DNA of 64,000 bases, taken from NCBI GenBank assembly GCA_046351595.1, contig JAXLYE010000008.1:62001-126000 (forward strand). Reading direction: 5' to 3'. The notes beneath the pieces were generated by a model. The model was not told the origin of the DNA and did not search any database. It saw nothing but the letters and a program-made list of their open reading frames with translations. The translations under genes and the position numbers were made by a program. The DNA comes from JAXLYE01 sp046351595 (lineage in GTDB: Bacteria; Myxococcota_A; Polyangia; Palsa-1104; JAEUJZ01). Shown one piece after another: positions 5,857-14,564 of this stretch (position 1 is the first letter of the stretch; each line of letters opens with the position of its first letter).

Positions 5857-7495
5857 GCAGGAGGCGCGCGAGGCCAGCCGCTACGTCGACGTGGCCGTCG
5901 CCTGGGAGCGGAAGAGCACCGGCGAGACCCTCGCGTTCTTCGGCGGACAGTGGGACCAGATCGAGCGCCGCTTCACCGGCCGCGAGCCGGAGCGCTGCGC
6001 GGTCATCCGCTTCAACGAGTCCCAGCTCGAGCTCGCGCTCTGGGCCGCCTGGTGGATGCAGGAGCGGCGCGAGGGGCGGCCGCGCGACTTCATCGGCCTG
6101 TTCGCCATCGGCGACCGCGGCAGCGGCAAGACGTACGCCGCCGTCGGGATCCTCGGCACGGCGCAGGTGGAGTTCGCATCCTTTGGCGGCGACCCCTCCA
6201 TCGCCTGGATCGTGAGCCGCACCCACGCGGAGCGGGCGGAGGTCGACCGCTACTTCACCGGCATCTTCCCCGACAGCTGGTACGTCTACCGCGAGCAGGG
6301 CAACGGAACCCGGCCCGCCCACACGTACCTCTGGGTCACCGGCGCCACGCTCACCAACATCTCGGCCGACGACCCCAACACGCTGAAGCGGGGCCGGGTC
6401 GACTTCCTGCTGGTGAACGAGGCCGGCCTGGTCGGCAAGAAGATTCCCTTCAACGGACTCGGCCGCCTCAAGGACAAGGGCGGCCTGGGCCTGCTGACCG
6501 CGAACCCGCCCGACAACGTGCGGGCGCAGTGGATCCTGGACCTGCACGAGAAGGCAGAGTCCGCGCGCGAGAAGCGCCGCCCCTACCCCATCCGCTTCCT
6601 GCGCGTGATGAGCGCCGGCAACGAGGACCTCGACCGCGAGGCTGGCGACCAGATCGCGCAGGTGCTGATCGACCTCGATCCGCGCGCGGCGGCCGCCGAT
6701 GTTCACGGGCTGCTCCTGCCCATCGGCGAGCGTGCGTACTTCCGGTTCCGCAAGCACCACCTGCGGGCGCCGCCCGAGGGCCTCCGCGACATCACCCGCT
6801 TGTTCACGCAGCTCCGCTTCGGTGCGGAGTTCGATTACTTTGGCGGGGTCGACTTCCAGGGGACGCCGCACCATGCCGCGGTCGTCTGCAAGATCTTCGG
6901 GACGCTGGCCGACCCCGTCATCTGGGTCGTCGACGAGTTCGTCGCCGAGCAGAGCACGGAGGACGACCTGCTCGACGAGGTGCTGCGCGCCGGGTACAAC
7001 CCGCGCCCGGACGAGCCGTACTCGCTGTGCTGGGTCGGCGACGCGAGCGGCCAGTGGCAGGACGGCGCGCACAACCGCAACGGACGGGACTCCTTTCAGG
7101 TCTTCCGGGAGCGCGGCTTCCGCATCCTGCCGCCCGCAGAGAAGCGCGGCAGCAAGGGCGCGTACTCGAAGAACCCGCCTGTCGAGAAGCGGGTCGGCCT
7201 GGTCAACAAGCAGCTCGGCGGCCGCGCCGATGACAAGGACCCGCAGAGCCCCGAGCTGCCGGTGCGGCTGTTCATCGACGCCGCGCTGCAGAGGCTCGCG
7301 CTGGCTCTGCGCGAGTGCCCTTGGGCCAAGGCCCGCTACGGCGGCAAGCCCGTCGGCTTCTACTCCCACATCACCGACGCGCTGGGCTACGTGGTGTGGT
7401 TCGTCTTCCCGGCGCCCGGCAGAGACCTCGACGGCCCCGTTGCGCTCCTTGCGCCGGGACCTCTTCACAGGAGCAACGATGGGACGGAAGAGTGA
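5810..7495 (+). CDS. terL: Terminase large subunit (packaging ATPase/nuclease)
   Basis: This is the DNA-packaging motor. The ATPase domain has Walker A IGDRGSGKT (Lys107 from the start used here) and a Walker B-like stretch DFLLVNEAG. The C-terminal nuclease region starts at YFGGVDFQGTPHHAA and includes IWVVDEF and CWVGDASGQWQDG, with the spaced acidic residues expected of a RNase H-fold nuclease. The start is unusual: the open frame has no ATG, GTG or TTG near the N-terminus. CTG 5810 with AAGGGA six bases upstream is the best candidate; GTG 5891 would shorten the protein by 27 residues. The frame overlaps TerS. Confidence 0.9.
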   Translation: MPTDDLRKRFRDLQAEQEAREASRYVDVAVAWERKSTGETLAFFGGQWDQIERRFTGREPERCAVIRFNESQLELALWAAWWMQERREGRPRDFIGLFAIGDRGSGKTYAAVGILGTAQVEFASFGGDPSIAWIVSRTHAERAEVDRYFTGIFPDSWYVYREQGNGTRPAHTYLWVTGATLTNISADDPNTLKRGRVDFLLVNEAGLVGKKIPFNGLGRLKDKGGLGLLTANPPDNVRAQWILDLHEKAESAREKRRPYPIRFLRVMSAGNEDLDREAGDQIAQVLIDLDPRAAAADVHGLLLPIGERAYFRFRKHHLRAPPEGLRDITRLFTQLRFGAEFDYFGGVDFQGTPHHAAVVCKIFGTLADPVIWVVDEFVAEQSTEDDLLDEVLRAGYNPRPDEPYSLCWVGDASGQWQDGAHNRNGRDSFQVFRERGFRILPPAEKRGSKGAYSKNPPVEKRVGLVNKQLGGRADDKDPQSPELPVRLFIDAALQRLALALRECPWAKARYGGKPVGFYSHITDALGYVVWFVFPAPGRDLDGPVALLAPGPLHRSNDGTEE

Positions 7496-7805
7496 ACGCC
7501 GCGAGCAGCGGGTTGCCGCTGCGCGCGCACGCGACCGCGCGATCATCGACCAAGCTCGCCAGGACCCGATGCTGCTCGACTGGATGCAGCAGAGCCGGGC
7601 TGCCAACCCCGAGGCCTTCAAGCGGGCCGCGCTGCACGCGCTGCGCACCGCCACGCGGCCGAGCGATCCGCACTACCGCGAGGCGCTCGTTGCGCTCGGC
7701 GGCCTCGAAGCGCTGGCCGCCGCCGACGCGCTCGCGACCCTCGGGACGGGTCAGGCGCCCGTCCTCAAGGACGTGAGCCTGCCCGAGATCCACGCGAGCA
7801 CCTGA
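7479..7805 (+). CDS. Small phage protein between TerL and portal
   Basis: The product has 108 residues from ATG 7479, with CAGGAG upstream, overlapping the end of TerL by 17 bases. It has a basic N-terminal helix (GRKSERREQRVAAARARDRA) and is otherwise helical and Ala-rich. No known domain. The position between TerL and portal suggests a packaging or head accessory role, unproven. Confidence 0.6.
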   Translation: MGRKSERREQRVAAARARDRAIIDQARQDPMLLDWMQQSRAANPEAFKRAALHALRTATRPSDPHYREALVALGGLEALAAADALATLGTGQAPVLKDVSLPEIHAST

Positions 7806-7894
7806 CCCTGGGTCTGCGCGCACGCATCGGCCAGGCCGCCCGAGCTGCGGCCGCGGAGGTCGGCGGCCGCCTTGCGTCTTTCGGCGCAAGCCCG

Positions 7895-9397
7895 GTGGTC
7901 CCCGGGATCGGGCGCACCGGCGGCATGGGCGCCCGGCTCCCGCCGGACCACCTCGCGCAGGAGATCATCGGCTCCCGCGAGGCGCTGTACGGCCGGGTCT
8001 CGACGCGGCTCGGCCCGGTGCCGTCGTACATCACGACGAACCCGAACCGGGGCCTGACGCCGGCGCGGATCTCGGCGATGCAGCAGCAGGTGCTGGTCGC
8101 CGGCTGGATGGTGGACTGGGCGTGCCTCTGCGAGGACGTCATGCTCACCGACAGCCAGATCCGGTCGGTGCATGAGTCCGGGAGCGAGGCGGTCACCGGC
8201 AGCCCCTTCACGATCGAGCCCTTCGACAACAGCGACCTGGCGCGCCAGGTGGCCGACTACCAGCAGGCCGTCGTCGACAACATGTCCGGCTGGGACCGCG
8301 CGATGGAGCGGCTCCTGCTCGGCAACGCCGGCGGCTACGCGCTGGAGGAAGCGGTCTACGAGGAGCGCGAGGTCCGCTTCCCGATCGGCAGCGGCACCGG
8401 GTCGGTGGCAGCGCCGACGCCCGTCGCGCTCGACTTCGTGCACAACAAGCACACGCGGTGGAACCTCGCGCAGGGCGACCGCCTGGAGCTCGACTGCGGC
8501 GGCTCCTTCGTTACGCCGCCCGCGCACAAGTTCATCCTGTACGAGGCCGCCGGCGGCTATCAGATCCGTAGGCGCGGGTACATGTACCCGGCGATCTGGC
8601 TGCACCTGCTCAAGGGCAACGCCTGGGCGCGCTGGGGCGTCGTGCTCGACATCTGGGGCATCCCGGTGCCCTACGGCATCGCGAGCCTCGCGCTGTGGCA
8701 GGACAAGACGCGCCGCGCCGAGATGCTGCAGGCGCTCAAGGACTTCGGGCGCGGCCTCTCGGCGCTCTTCACCGACGACTTCAAGATCGAATCGAGCACG
8801 GGCTCGAGCACGCCGCTCGATGCGCGCGGCATGCACGCCGCGCTCATCAGCGCCATCAACCTCGAGCTCTCCAAGCTGATCCTCGGCTCGACGCTGACGA
8901 CGGAGATCTCGGGCACCGGCAGCTACAACGCCTCGGAGACGCACGCGGACACCAAGCAGGCGCGCGTCATCAAGTGGGAGAACAACCTCTCGGCCTGCGT
9001 CCGCGACTGGCTGCGCGCCGCGCTGCGCCTGGCGCTGTTCCGGGTGCTCCCGAACGGCCGCGAGGACGGCGTCAACCCGCGCGGCCTCTGCCACGCGCTC
9101 AACGCCTCGCCGGCCGAGATCCTCGCCGTCTGCGGCCGGCCCACCTGGCGCATCCAGCGCGAGATGACGCCCGACGTGCGCATGAAGCTCTACGACGACG
9201 CGGTAAACCGCCTCGGCATGGACGTCGACGCGGCGCCCGCCTACCGCGAGTTCGGCCTGGCCCGCGCGCGCACCGCGTCCCGCCGGCTGCGCGGCGCGCC
9301 GGTGACGCTGCCGAGCGACGGCGCCGCCACCAGCACGACGGACGCGCTGCAGGGCGCGAGCAACCCCAAACCCGACGAGGCGGCGCAGGCCGCCTAG
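7895..9397 (+). CDS. Portal protein (Mu gp29-like, DUF935)
   Basis: The 500-residue protein matches the DUF935/Mu gp29 portal family in size (Mu about 512) and motifs: IWGIPVPYGIASLALWQDKT near the middle, then a long helix, then LELSKLILGSTLTTE and GSYNASETHADTKQ, followed by the conserved WRIQREMTPDVRMKLYDD region. It forms the ring through which DNA enters the head and to which the tail attaches. The start is uncertain: GTG 7895 is used, but the frame is protein-like back to CTG 7808, just after the stop of the preceding gene. Confidence 0.9.
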   Translation: MVPGIGRTGGMGARLPPDHLAQEIIGSREALYGRVSTRLGPVPSYITTNPNRGLTPARISAMQQQVLVAGWMVDWACLCEDVMLTDSQIRSVHESGSEAVTGSPFTIEPFDNSDLARQVADYQQAVVDNMSGWDRAMERLLLGNAGGYALEEAVYEEREVRFPIGSGTGSVAAPTPVALDFVHNKHTRWNLAQGDRLELDCGGSFVTPPAHKFILYEAAGGYQIRRRGYMYPAIWLHLLKGNAWARWGVVLDIWGIPVPYGIASLALWQDKTRRAEMLQALKDFGRGLSALFTDDFKIESSTGSSTPLDARGMHAALISAINLELSKLILGSTLTTEISGTGSYNASETHADTKQARVIKWENNLSACVRDWLRAALRLALFRVLPNGREDGVNPRGLCHALNASPAEILAVCGRPTWRIQREMTPDVRMKLYDDAVNRLGMDVDAAPAYREFGLARARTASRRLRGAPVTLPSDGAATSTTDALQGASNPKPDEAAQAA

Positions 9398-9406
9398 AGG
9401 ACCTCG

Positions 9407-9763
9407 ATGTCGACCCCGTATGAGTGCCGAGAGTTCGGCCGGAACCTCATCGTGCCCACCATGGGTGTCGAGCAGGGCGGCGCCTTCACCGTGAGCTCGG
9501 CCACCACGCTCACCGCGGACTCGCCGCGGCTCATCTACCTCGACGCCAGCGGCGGCATCTTCACCCTCAACCTCCCGAGCTCAGCGTACGAGGGGCTGAC
9601 CTTCCGCCTCTGCGAGAACGCCGACAGCACGAACGCCGTCACCGTGAGCGGCAACGGCTACACCATCAATGGCAGCGCCTCCCTCACGATGAACGCGGCC
9701 GGCCGCGTGCGCGAGCTCCGGTTCAACGGGACCGAGTACCGCGTCATCAGCGCCTACAACTGA
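9407..9763 (+). CDS. Small beta-rich phage structural protein
   Basis: The product has 118 residues from ATG 9407, ten bases after the portal gene. It alternates hydrophobic and polar residues with many Gly, Ser, Thr and Asn, predicting an all-beta protein. The segment FTLNLPSSAYEGLTFRLCE resembles the small beta modules often seen in phage head fibres or decoration proteins. The position between portal and protease suggests a head or fibre accessory. Confidence 0.55.
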   Translation: MSTPYECREFGRNLIVPTMGVEQGGAFTVSSATTLTADSPRLIYLDASGGIFTLNLPSSAYEGLTFRLCENADSTNAVTVSGNGYTINGSASLTMNAAGRVRELRFNGTEYRVISAYN

Positions 9764-9769
9764 GCCGCG

Positions 9770-11119
9770 ATGAGCCGCACCAGAACCCAGCGGCGGCCGC
9801 GCTCAGCGGAGGAGCCGGCGCTGCAGCTGCGCCTGTACGGCGAGGTCTCGGACAAGCGCGTCCTGCGCCTGGTCGAGCAGCTGCAGGCAGCCCCCGACGC
9901 GCCGGTGACGCTCTTCATCAACTCGCCCGGCGGCGTGGTCACTGAAGGCTTCGCGCTGGCGAGCGCGCTGCGCGCGCACCGCGGCCGGAAGGTGGCCATC
10001 GTGGAGGGCTACTGCGCCTCGGCGGCGACGTTCGCGGCCTGCGCCTGCGACGAGCTGCATATGCACCCCGAGAGCCTGCTCATGATCCACAACCCGTGGG
10101 GAGCGGCGACGGGCAGCGCAGAGGATCTGGAGTCCTACGCCGGGGTGCTGCGGCAGATGACGGAGCTCTCCGTCGGCCTCTACCAGCGAAAGACCGGCGC
10201 GGACGAACAGACGATCCGCTCCTGGATGAATCGGGAGACCACCCTGACGCCCGAGCAGGCCCAGGCCGCGGGCTTCTGCGACCGGATCCTCTCCGCGCCG
10301 GCGCCTCCCTCCGCCCAGCTGCGCACGGTGCGCTACGCCGCGCGCCTCCACCTGAAGCTGCCCCAGGGCAGCGCGACACCGAGGAACGAAACCATGGATC
10401 CCGCTCTCCGCGCCAAGCTCGCAAAGCACGGCCTCGCCGACGACGACAGCAACCTGCAGTCCGCCTACAACCAGTACCTGCAGTCCACCGACGACGGCCC
10501 CAAGGAGCGCCAGGAGATGGCGAAGGCCGTAGGCCCGATGCTGGAGGACGAGCCCGACAAGGACCTGGATGAGGAGACCTCCTCGACCGGCTCGGGCCAG
10601 GCGCGCGGGCTGCGCAAGGACGCGCACCTCGACCCGGCCGTGCAGAAGCTGGTCGACAACCTCACCGGCCAGCTCAGCTCGATGAAGAAGGCGATGGAGA
10701 AGCAGGAGCAGGCCGCGCGCCAGCGCGCCGAGGCCGAGTACCTGGCCGAGGCCGAGCAGCACACCAGCCGTGACGAGGCCAAGGAGTTCCTGGCGCTGGC
10801 CGGCGGCGACATCGAGCGCGCGCTCAAGCTCGTGCGGAAGCTCCCGGCGAAGAACGGCGCGATGGGCCGCTGGTTCGCCGGCGGCTCTCCTGTGAACGGA
10901 CGGGCGGGCGCCGGAGCCGGCTCCGGCAGCTCCAGCGCGCCCGCCGCCGCGGCCGAGGCGACCCGCGAGGTCAACGGCGGCCGTGTGCTGCTGCACGGCT
11001 ACGGCCTGGCGCAGGCGGCCAAGAAGATCGCGGCCGACCGCAAGGTCCCGCTCGCGGAGGCGCAGCGCATCGCCGCGCGCGAGCACCCCGAGCTCGTCGC
11101 GCGGACGTTCGTCCGCTAG
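9770..11119 (+). CDS. ClpP-type (S14) prohead protease with C-terminal scaffold region
   Basis: Residues about 18-185 form a ClpP-like serine protease: LYGEVSD, then LFINSPGGVVTEG, then EGYCASAATFAA with nucleophile Ser84, then LLMIHNP with His107, and TLTPEQAQAAGFCDRI near the end. Phages use such enzymes to cleave scaffold during head maturation. Residues 209-449 form a second, helical, charged region with a coiled coil (about 300-340), typical of a scaffolding protein. An internal in-frame ATG with its own ribosome site starts at this border. Mu has the same nested logic (I/Z) but a different protease family. Confidence 0.85.
   Translation: MSRTRTQRRPRSAEEPALQLRLYGEVSDKRVLRLVEQLQAAPDAPVTLFINSPGGVVTEGFALASALRAHRGRKVAIVEGYCASAATFAACACDELHMHPESLLMIHNPWGAATGSAEDLESYAGVLRQMTELSVGLYQRKTGADEQTIRSWMNRETTLTPEQAQAAGFCDRILSAPAPPSAQLRTVRYAARLHLKLPQGSATPRNETMDPALRAKLAKHGLADDDSNLQSAYNQYLQSTDDGPKERQEMAKAVGPMLEDEPDKDLDEETSSTGSGQARGLRKDAHLDPAVQKLVDNLTGQLSSMKKAMEKQEQAARQRAEAEYLAEAEQHTSRDEAKEFLALAGGDIERALKLVRKLPAKNGAMGRWFAGGSPVNGRAGAGAGSGSSSAPAAAAEATREVNGGRVLLHGYGLAQAAKKIAADRKVPLAEAQRIAAREHPELVARTFVR
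10394..11119 (+). CDS. Nested scaffolding protein (internal start within the protease gene)
   Basis: ATG 10394 (MDPALRAKLAKHGL) is in frame with the protease gene and is preceded by AGGA eight bases upstream. It would make a 241-residue protein of helical, highly charged sequence with a coiled coil and a Gly/Ser/Ala linker. Separate production of scaffold from an internal start in the protease gene is known for Mu I/Z and lambda C/Nu3. Here it is inferred from the well-placed ribosome site and the domain border. Confidence 0.6.
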   Translation: MDPALRAKLAKHGLADDDSNLQSAYNQYLQSTDDGPKERQEMAKAVGPMLEDEPDKDLDEETSSTGSGQARGLRKDAHLDPAVQKLVDNLTGQLSSMKKAMEKQEQAARQRAEAEYLAEAEQHTSRDEAKEFLALAGGDIERALKLVRKLPAKNGAMGRWFAGGSPVNGRAGAGAGSGSSSAPAAAAEATREVNGGRVLLHGYGLAQAAKKIAADRKVPLAEAQRIAAREHPELVARTFVR

Positions 11120-11182
11120 CTCGGCACGTCCCTCCCTTCCGGCTTCCGTTCCCGCATTCCCAATTCCTAATCAGGAGTCTCC

Positions 11183-12154
11183 ATGACCGTCGGAGCGAGT
11201 AACGCTTCGGGCGAGCGCTTTCGCCTGTTCGAGCGGGCGATGGTCCCGCAGTCCAACTCCATCAAGGAGGGCTACGCCCTCAGCCACACGAGCGTCTCGG
11301 GTGACAACCTCGCAGTCGACGTGCCCACCGCGGCCGCGGCGCTGGCCGGGGGTCGCGCCTTCGCCGGCATCAGCGCGGCGCAGGGGACCGTCAACGTCTC
11401 GTACGACAACTCGATCACGGTGCAGAAGGCCGGCATCGCAAAGTGCGCGCTCAAGGCGAACACCGCCTGCACCGCGGGTACAGAGGCCGGCTATGACCCG
11501 GCGGACGGGGGGCCGGTGCAGCCGGTCACGCCGCTCAACGCGGGCGTGCTCGTCGTCATCGGTCGGTTCACCCAGACCAAGTCGTCCAGCTCGAGCGAGC
11601 AGTTCGTCGGGGTGGAGCTCCATGCGCACGAAGCCGGGGCCAGCGAGCGCGTCCTCGGTGCGATCACATCCTCAAGCTCGGCGGTCACCAACACGACCAC
11701 CGAGACCGCCTTCGACAGGACCGTCCCCGTCCCCGCTGGTCGGCTGAACGCAGCCGGCACGTTCCTGCGCATCCACGCGACCGCCCGCGTCACCGGAGGC
11801 AACGGCAACGACACGCTACAGCTCAAGTGCCGCTTCGACTCAGCCGCCGGCGATTTCATCGGCCAGACGCCTGCAGTTGACGTCACAAACACGGCCGGCG
11901 ACCGGGCGGTTCTCGACCTGGTGCTCTTTGTGCGGAGCGCGGGGGCCACCGGCAGCTACGTCAGCTCCGGTCTCGGCGGCATTTCGCCGGGCCAGGCCGT
12001 CGCCACCGGCGGCAACGTCCAGACCACCGGGACGACCGTCGTCAACTTCGACTTCACCGCCGCGCGCACCCTCGTGGTGACCGCAACGTGGTCGGCCGCG
12101 AGCGCCAGCAACACGGTCGTGCTCGACGAGCTCACCGTCACCATCTTCGGCTAG
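11183..12154 (+). CDS. Capsid decoration-type protein with extra beta domain
   Basis: The product has 323 residues from ATG 11183 with CAGGAG upstream. The first 115 residues resemble short phage decoration/stabilisation proteins encoded just before the capsid gene (KCALKANTACTAGTEAGYDP and related Gly-rich turns). Residues about 120-323 are a second beta-rich domain (FLRIHATARVTG, LQLKCRF, TLVVTATW), lectin- or jelly-roll-like in pattern. It probably coats the head surface. A structured leader separates it from the capsid gene. Confidence 0.55.
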   Translation: MTVGASNASGERFRLFERAMVPQSNSIKEGYALSHTSVSGDNLAVDVPTAAAALAGGRAFAGISAAQGTVNVSYDNSITVQKAGIAKCALKANTACTAGTEAGYDPADGGPVQPVTPLNAGVLVVIGRFTQTKSSSSSEQFVGVELHAHEAGASERVLGAITSSSSAVTNTTTETAFDRTVPVPAGRLNAAGTFLRIHATARVTGGNGNDTLQLKCRFDSAAGDFIGQTPAVDVTNTAGDRAVLDLVLFVRSAGATGSYVSSGLGGISPGQAVATGGNVQTTGTTVVNFDFTAARTLVVTATWSAASASNTVVLDELTVTIFG

Positions 12155-12170
12155 CGGCGCGCCCGCCGGC

Positions 12171-12258
12171 CGTCTCTGTCCCCAACCAGAAGGCAGACCG
12201 GGGCGCCGCTCCCTTCGAGCGGCCCCCCGGCCTGCCTCGTTCTGACGAGGCCAAGTAG
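12171..12258 (+). promoter_or_regulatory. Structured leader upstream of the capsid gene (copy A)
   Basis: The 104-bp gap before the capsid gene folds into one long hairpin: AGGCAG, CCGGGG and GCCGCTC on one side, loop CCTTC, then GAGCGGC, CCCCGG and CTGCCT, with only two single mismatches. It is followed by CTGACGAGGCCA and the ATG. The same arrangement, with the same CCCAACCAG lead-in, occurs upstream of the gene at 30957. There is no U-tract. It is probably an mRNA leader element affecting stability or translation of very highly expressed virion genes. Confidence 0.65.
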
Positions 12259-13308
12259 ATGCCGTTCCTGCAGTCTCAGCTCCACGTGAGCGTGCCGCTC
12301 ACCGACTTCGCCGTCGCGTTCCGCCCCGATGAGGAGGGCTACCTCTGGGGCCAGCTCCTGCCGCCCAAGGTCGTCACCAAGCGCACGAACCTCATCCGGC
12401 AGATCTCCAAGGCCCAGCTCCTGCGCCAGTACGAGCTGCGCGTCGGGCGCGGTGGCCGGGTCTCCGAGGTCCAGTTCAAGGTCGACCAGAACCTGAGCTA
12501 CAGCGCCACGGACTACGCCGTCGAGTCCATCCTCTCGCAGACGGAGGACATGGAGGCCGACGAGATCCTCCAGTACGAGCAGGAGCAGATGTACGCCTGC
12601 TTGATCGCGATGCACACCAACCTCGAGGTGCTGACGATCAAGCAGACGCTCCGCGACACCACCGTCCTCACCAACAACGTCACGCTGCTCCCGCGCAACT
12701 ACTGGGACAACTACAACAGCGGCGCGAGCAACCCGATCGAGGACATCAAGGTCGGCTGCCTGTCCGTCTTCGTCCGCACAGGCAAGATGCCCAACCGGAT
12801 CGTCATGCACGCCTACGTCTGGGACCGCGTGCAGCGGCACCCGACGGTGCTGGCCCGCGGCGGTGTGCATCCGTCCGGAAACGCCATCGTCACCGTCGAG
12901 CAGTTCGAGGCGATCCTGGGCGTCGCCCCCGGCACGATGCGCATCACCGCGCAGCAGTACAACGTCGCGCTCGAAGACCAGACGCCGGACTACCGCTCGA
13001 TGATCGGCGGCGACACCATCATCGCCTACGTCGAGCCGCCCGGCGTGCGCACCTACGGCCTGGGCTGCAGCTTCATGTTCCAGCGCGCCAGCGCCGGCGA
13101 CAACCTCGAGATCGTCAAGGAGCTCGAGGCGCCCTTCGTGGTCTACGAGTTCCCCGACGTCGGCCAGAAGGACCCGCGCGGCGCGACGGTCCACCGGCTC
13201 GTCGGCGGCCTCGACCAGAAGGTCCTGGTCCCCGAGGCGGGGTACCTGATCAAGAACTGCGTCGACGTCACCAACACCGCCCGCTACAGCAACTTCCTCA
13301 ACAACTAG
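12259..13308 (+). CDS. Major capsid protein
   Basis: The product has 349 residues. Position (after protease/scaffold and decoration genes, before gp36), size and overall pattern fit the HK97-fold major capsid protein of Mu-like phages (gene T position). Visible are an N-terminal arm with RPDEEGYLWGQLLPP, a long helical stretch around residues 95-130 and a C-terminal part with VVYEFPDVGQKDPRG and NCVDVTNTARY. No single family signature is decisive. Confidence 0.75.
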   Translation: MPFLQSQLHVSVPLTDFAVAFRPDEEGYLWGQLLPPKVVTKRTNLIRQISKAQLLRQYELRVGRGGRVSEVQFKVDQNLSYSATDYAVESILSQTEDMEADEILQYEQEQMYACLIAMHTNLEVLTIKQTLRDTTVLTNNVTLLPRNYWDNYNSGASNPIEDIKVGCLSVFVRTGKMPNRIVMHAYVWDRVQRHPTVLARGGVHPSGNAIVTVEQFEAILGVAPGTMRITAQQYNVALEDQTPDYRSMIGGDTIIAYVEPPGVRTYGLGCSFMFQRASAGDNLEIVKELEAPFVVYEFPDVGQKDPRGATVHRLVGGLDQKVLVPEAGYLIKNCVDVTNTARYSNFLNN

Positions 13309-13317
13309 CGAGCTCAC

Positions 13318-13857
13318 ATGCTGGTGAAAGTACTCCGCTCTGTGAAGCTCGGGGAGGACGTCGTCGGCGCGGGCGAGACCCGCGAGGTCGACGACGCCGA
13401 CGTGCGCCGCCATCCGGACCTGTTTCGGCCGGTGCAGCAGCACAAGGCCGCAGAGGCGCAGCGCGAGGCCGCTGCAGCCCAGCAGACCGAGGAGCGTTAC
13501 AGCGCCCACATGGCGCTGCGCGACCGGCTGGTCCACGAAGAGGCGGACCGGCAGCGCGCCGAGGCCGAGCTGCTCGCGCGCCAGGCCGACGCCCGATCCG
13601 AAGTGGCCCGCGCGGCGCGGCGCCAGATGGAGGCCCCGCGCGGCGACAGCTCGCGGCAGCTCCTGGAGCCTCCCGATCCCGCGGCGCCGCGCTCTCCGAG
13701 CGCGATCTCGCCGGCGCCTGCGCCGGCCGCACCGCTTCCGATGGCGGCCCCCGCAGCGCCCGCAGAGCTGCCCCCGCCGGCTGAGCCGCCCGCAGGAGCC
13801 GAGGAGCGCCCTGTCGAGTCTGCGCAGCTGCCTCCGCACCTCCGCCGCCGCGAGTGA
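13318..13857 (+). CDS. Hypothetical phage protein with Pro/Ala-rich tail
   Basis: The product has 179 residues from ATG 13318, nine bases after the capsid gene. The first 40 residues form a compact beta-like start (MLVKVLRSVKLGEDVVGAGE). Residues 40-105 are a charged helical or coiled-coil region, and the last 75 are Pro/Ala-rich and likely disordered. In Mu the corresponding slot is gene 35. Function unknown. Confidence 0.55.
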   Translation: MLVKVLRSVKLGEDVVGAGETREVDDADVRRHPDLFRPVQQHKAAEAQREAAAAQQTEERYSAHMALRDRLVHEEADRQRAEAELLARQADARSEVARAARRQMEAPRGDSSRQLLEPPDPAAPRSPSAISPAPAPAAPLPMAAPAAPAELPPPAEPPAGAEERPVESAQLPPHLRRRE

Positions 13858-13879
13858 CCGTTCGGAACAGGGGGAAGAA

Positions 13880-14083
13880 GTGACCGCACGAGCGCACATC
13901 CTGTCGCTGCTCCATCGAGCGGGCCGCGAGGGGATCGGCGAGGTTGACATCTGGGACGTACAGCAGGCCGCGCGCGGCCTGACCGTCATCCTGAACAACG
14001 GACAGTGTGTCCCCTGCATATGCAGCTTTGGCACCGCGCGCCAGGTTCTGCATCTGTGGGCGGTGCAGGAGCAGGAGCGGTAG
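13880..14083 (+). CDS. Small hypothetical phage protein
   Basis: The product has 67 residues from GTG 13880, with GGGGAAGAAG upstream. It includes a helix followed by NNGQCVPCICSFG, a short Cys-rich loop that could bind a metal. It sits between the capsid-side genes and the gp36-like gene. No family recognised. Confidence 0.45.
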   Translation: MTARAHILSLLHRAGREGIGEVDIWDVQQAARGLTVILNNGQCVPCICSFGTARQVLHLWAVQEQER

Positions 14084-14086
14084 GTA

Positions 14087-14563
14087 ATGGCCAACCCCGT
14101 CTTCATCACGGACGAGGATCTGTATCTCCGCATCGGCGGGCGCGCCGCGCTCACGCAGCTCATGGATCCGAACAAGACCGGCGCCTGGAACGCGGAGAGC
14201 ACGCTCCGCGCTCGCACGGATGCGTGCGCGCTGGTCATCGAAGCCGCCGGGGTTCAGGCCGACCTGAGCGGCAACACCGTCGAGGAGTTCCGCGTCCGCT
14301 TCCCGAACCTGGTGGTGTACGCCTGCTTCAAGGCGCTCTACCTCAGCTGGGTCTTTGGGAGCTCCGGACAGGCGTGTCCCGAGAAGGTCTCCGCGCTGAA
14401 CCAGGAAGCCGATGCGGGTCTGGAGAAGCTGGCGACCCGGCGCCGCAAGCACGGCAGCGTCGACTACTCCCCCGAGCCCGCGCAGGAGGTGCGTGGAAGC
14501 ATCGACATGGACCCCGGCAGCACTCGCATGACGCTCGCGAGCTGGCGGTCTGGGTTCTGCTGA
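14087..14563 (+). CDS. Head-tail connector (Mu gp36-like, DUF1320)
   Basis: The 158-residue product fits the DUF1320/gp36 family by position and pattern: FITDEDLYLRIGG at the start, a helical core with ESTLRARTDACALVIEA, and a C-terminal extended part. In Mu-like phages this protein follows the capsid genes and is thought to act at the neck. It starts three bases after the preceding stop. Confidence 0.7.
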   Translation: MANPVFITDEDLYLRIGGRAALTQLMDPNKTGAWNAESTLRARTDACALVIEAAGVQADLSGNTVEEFRVRFPNLVVYACFKALYLSWVFGSSGQACPEKVSALNQEADAGLEKLATRRRKHGSVDYSPEPAQEVRGSIDMDPGSTRMTLASWRSGFC

Positions 14564-14564
14564 C

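Noticed and set aside
12151..14238. 695-codon minus-strand frame across the capsid region
   Set aside because: It runs opposite three well-supported phage genes, and its translation has the composition of a shadow frame.
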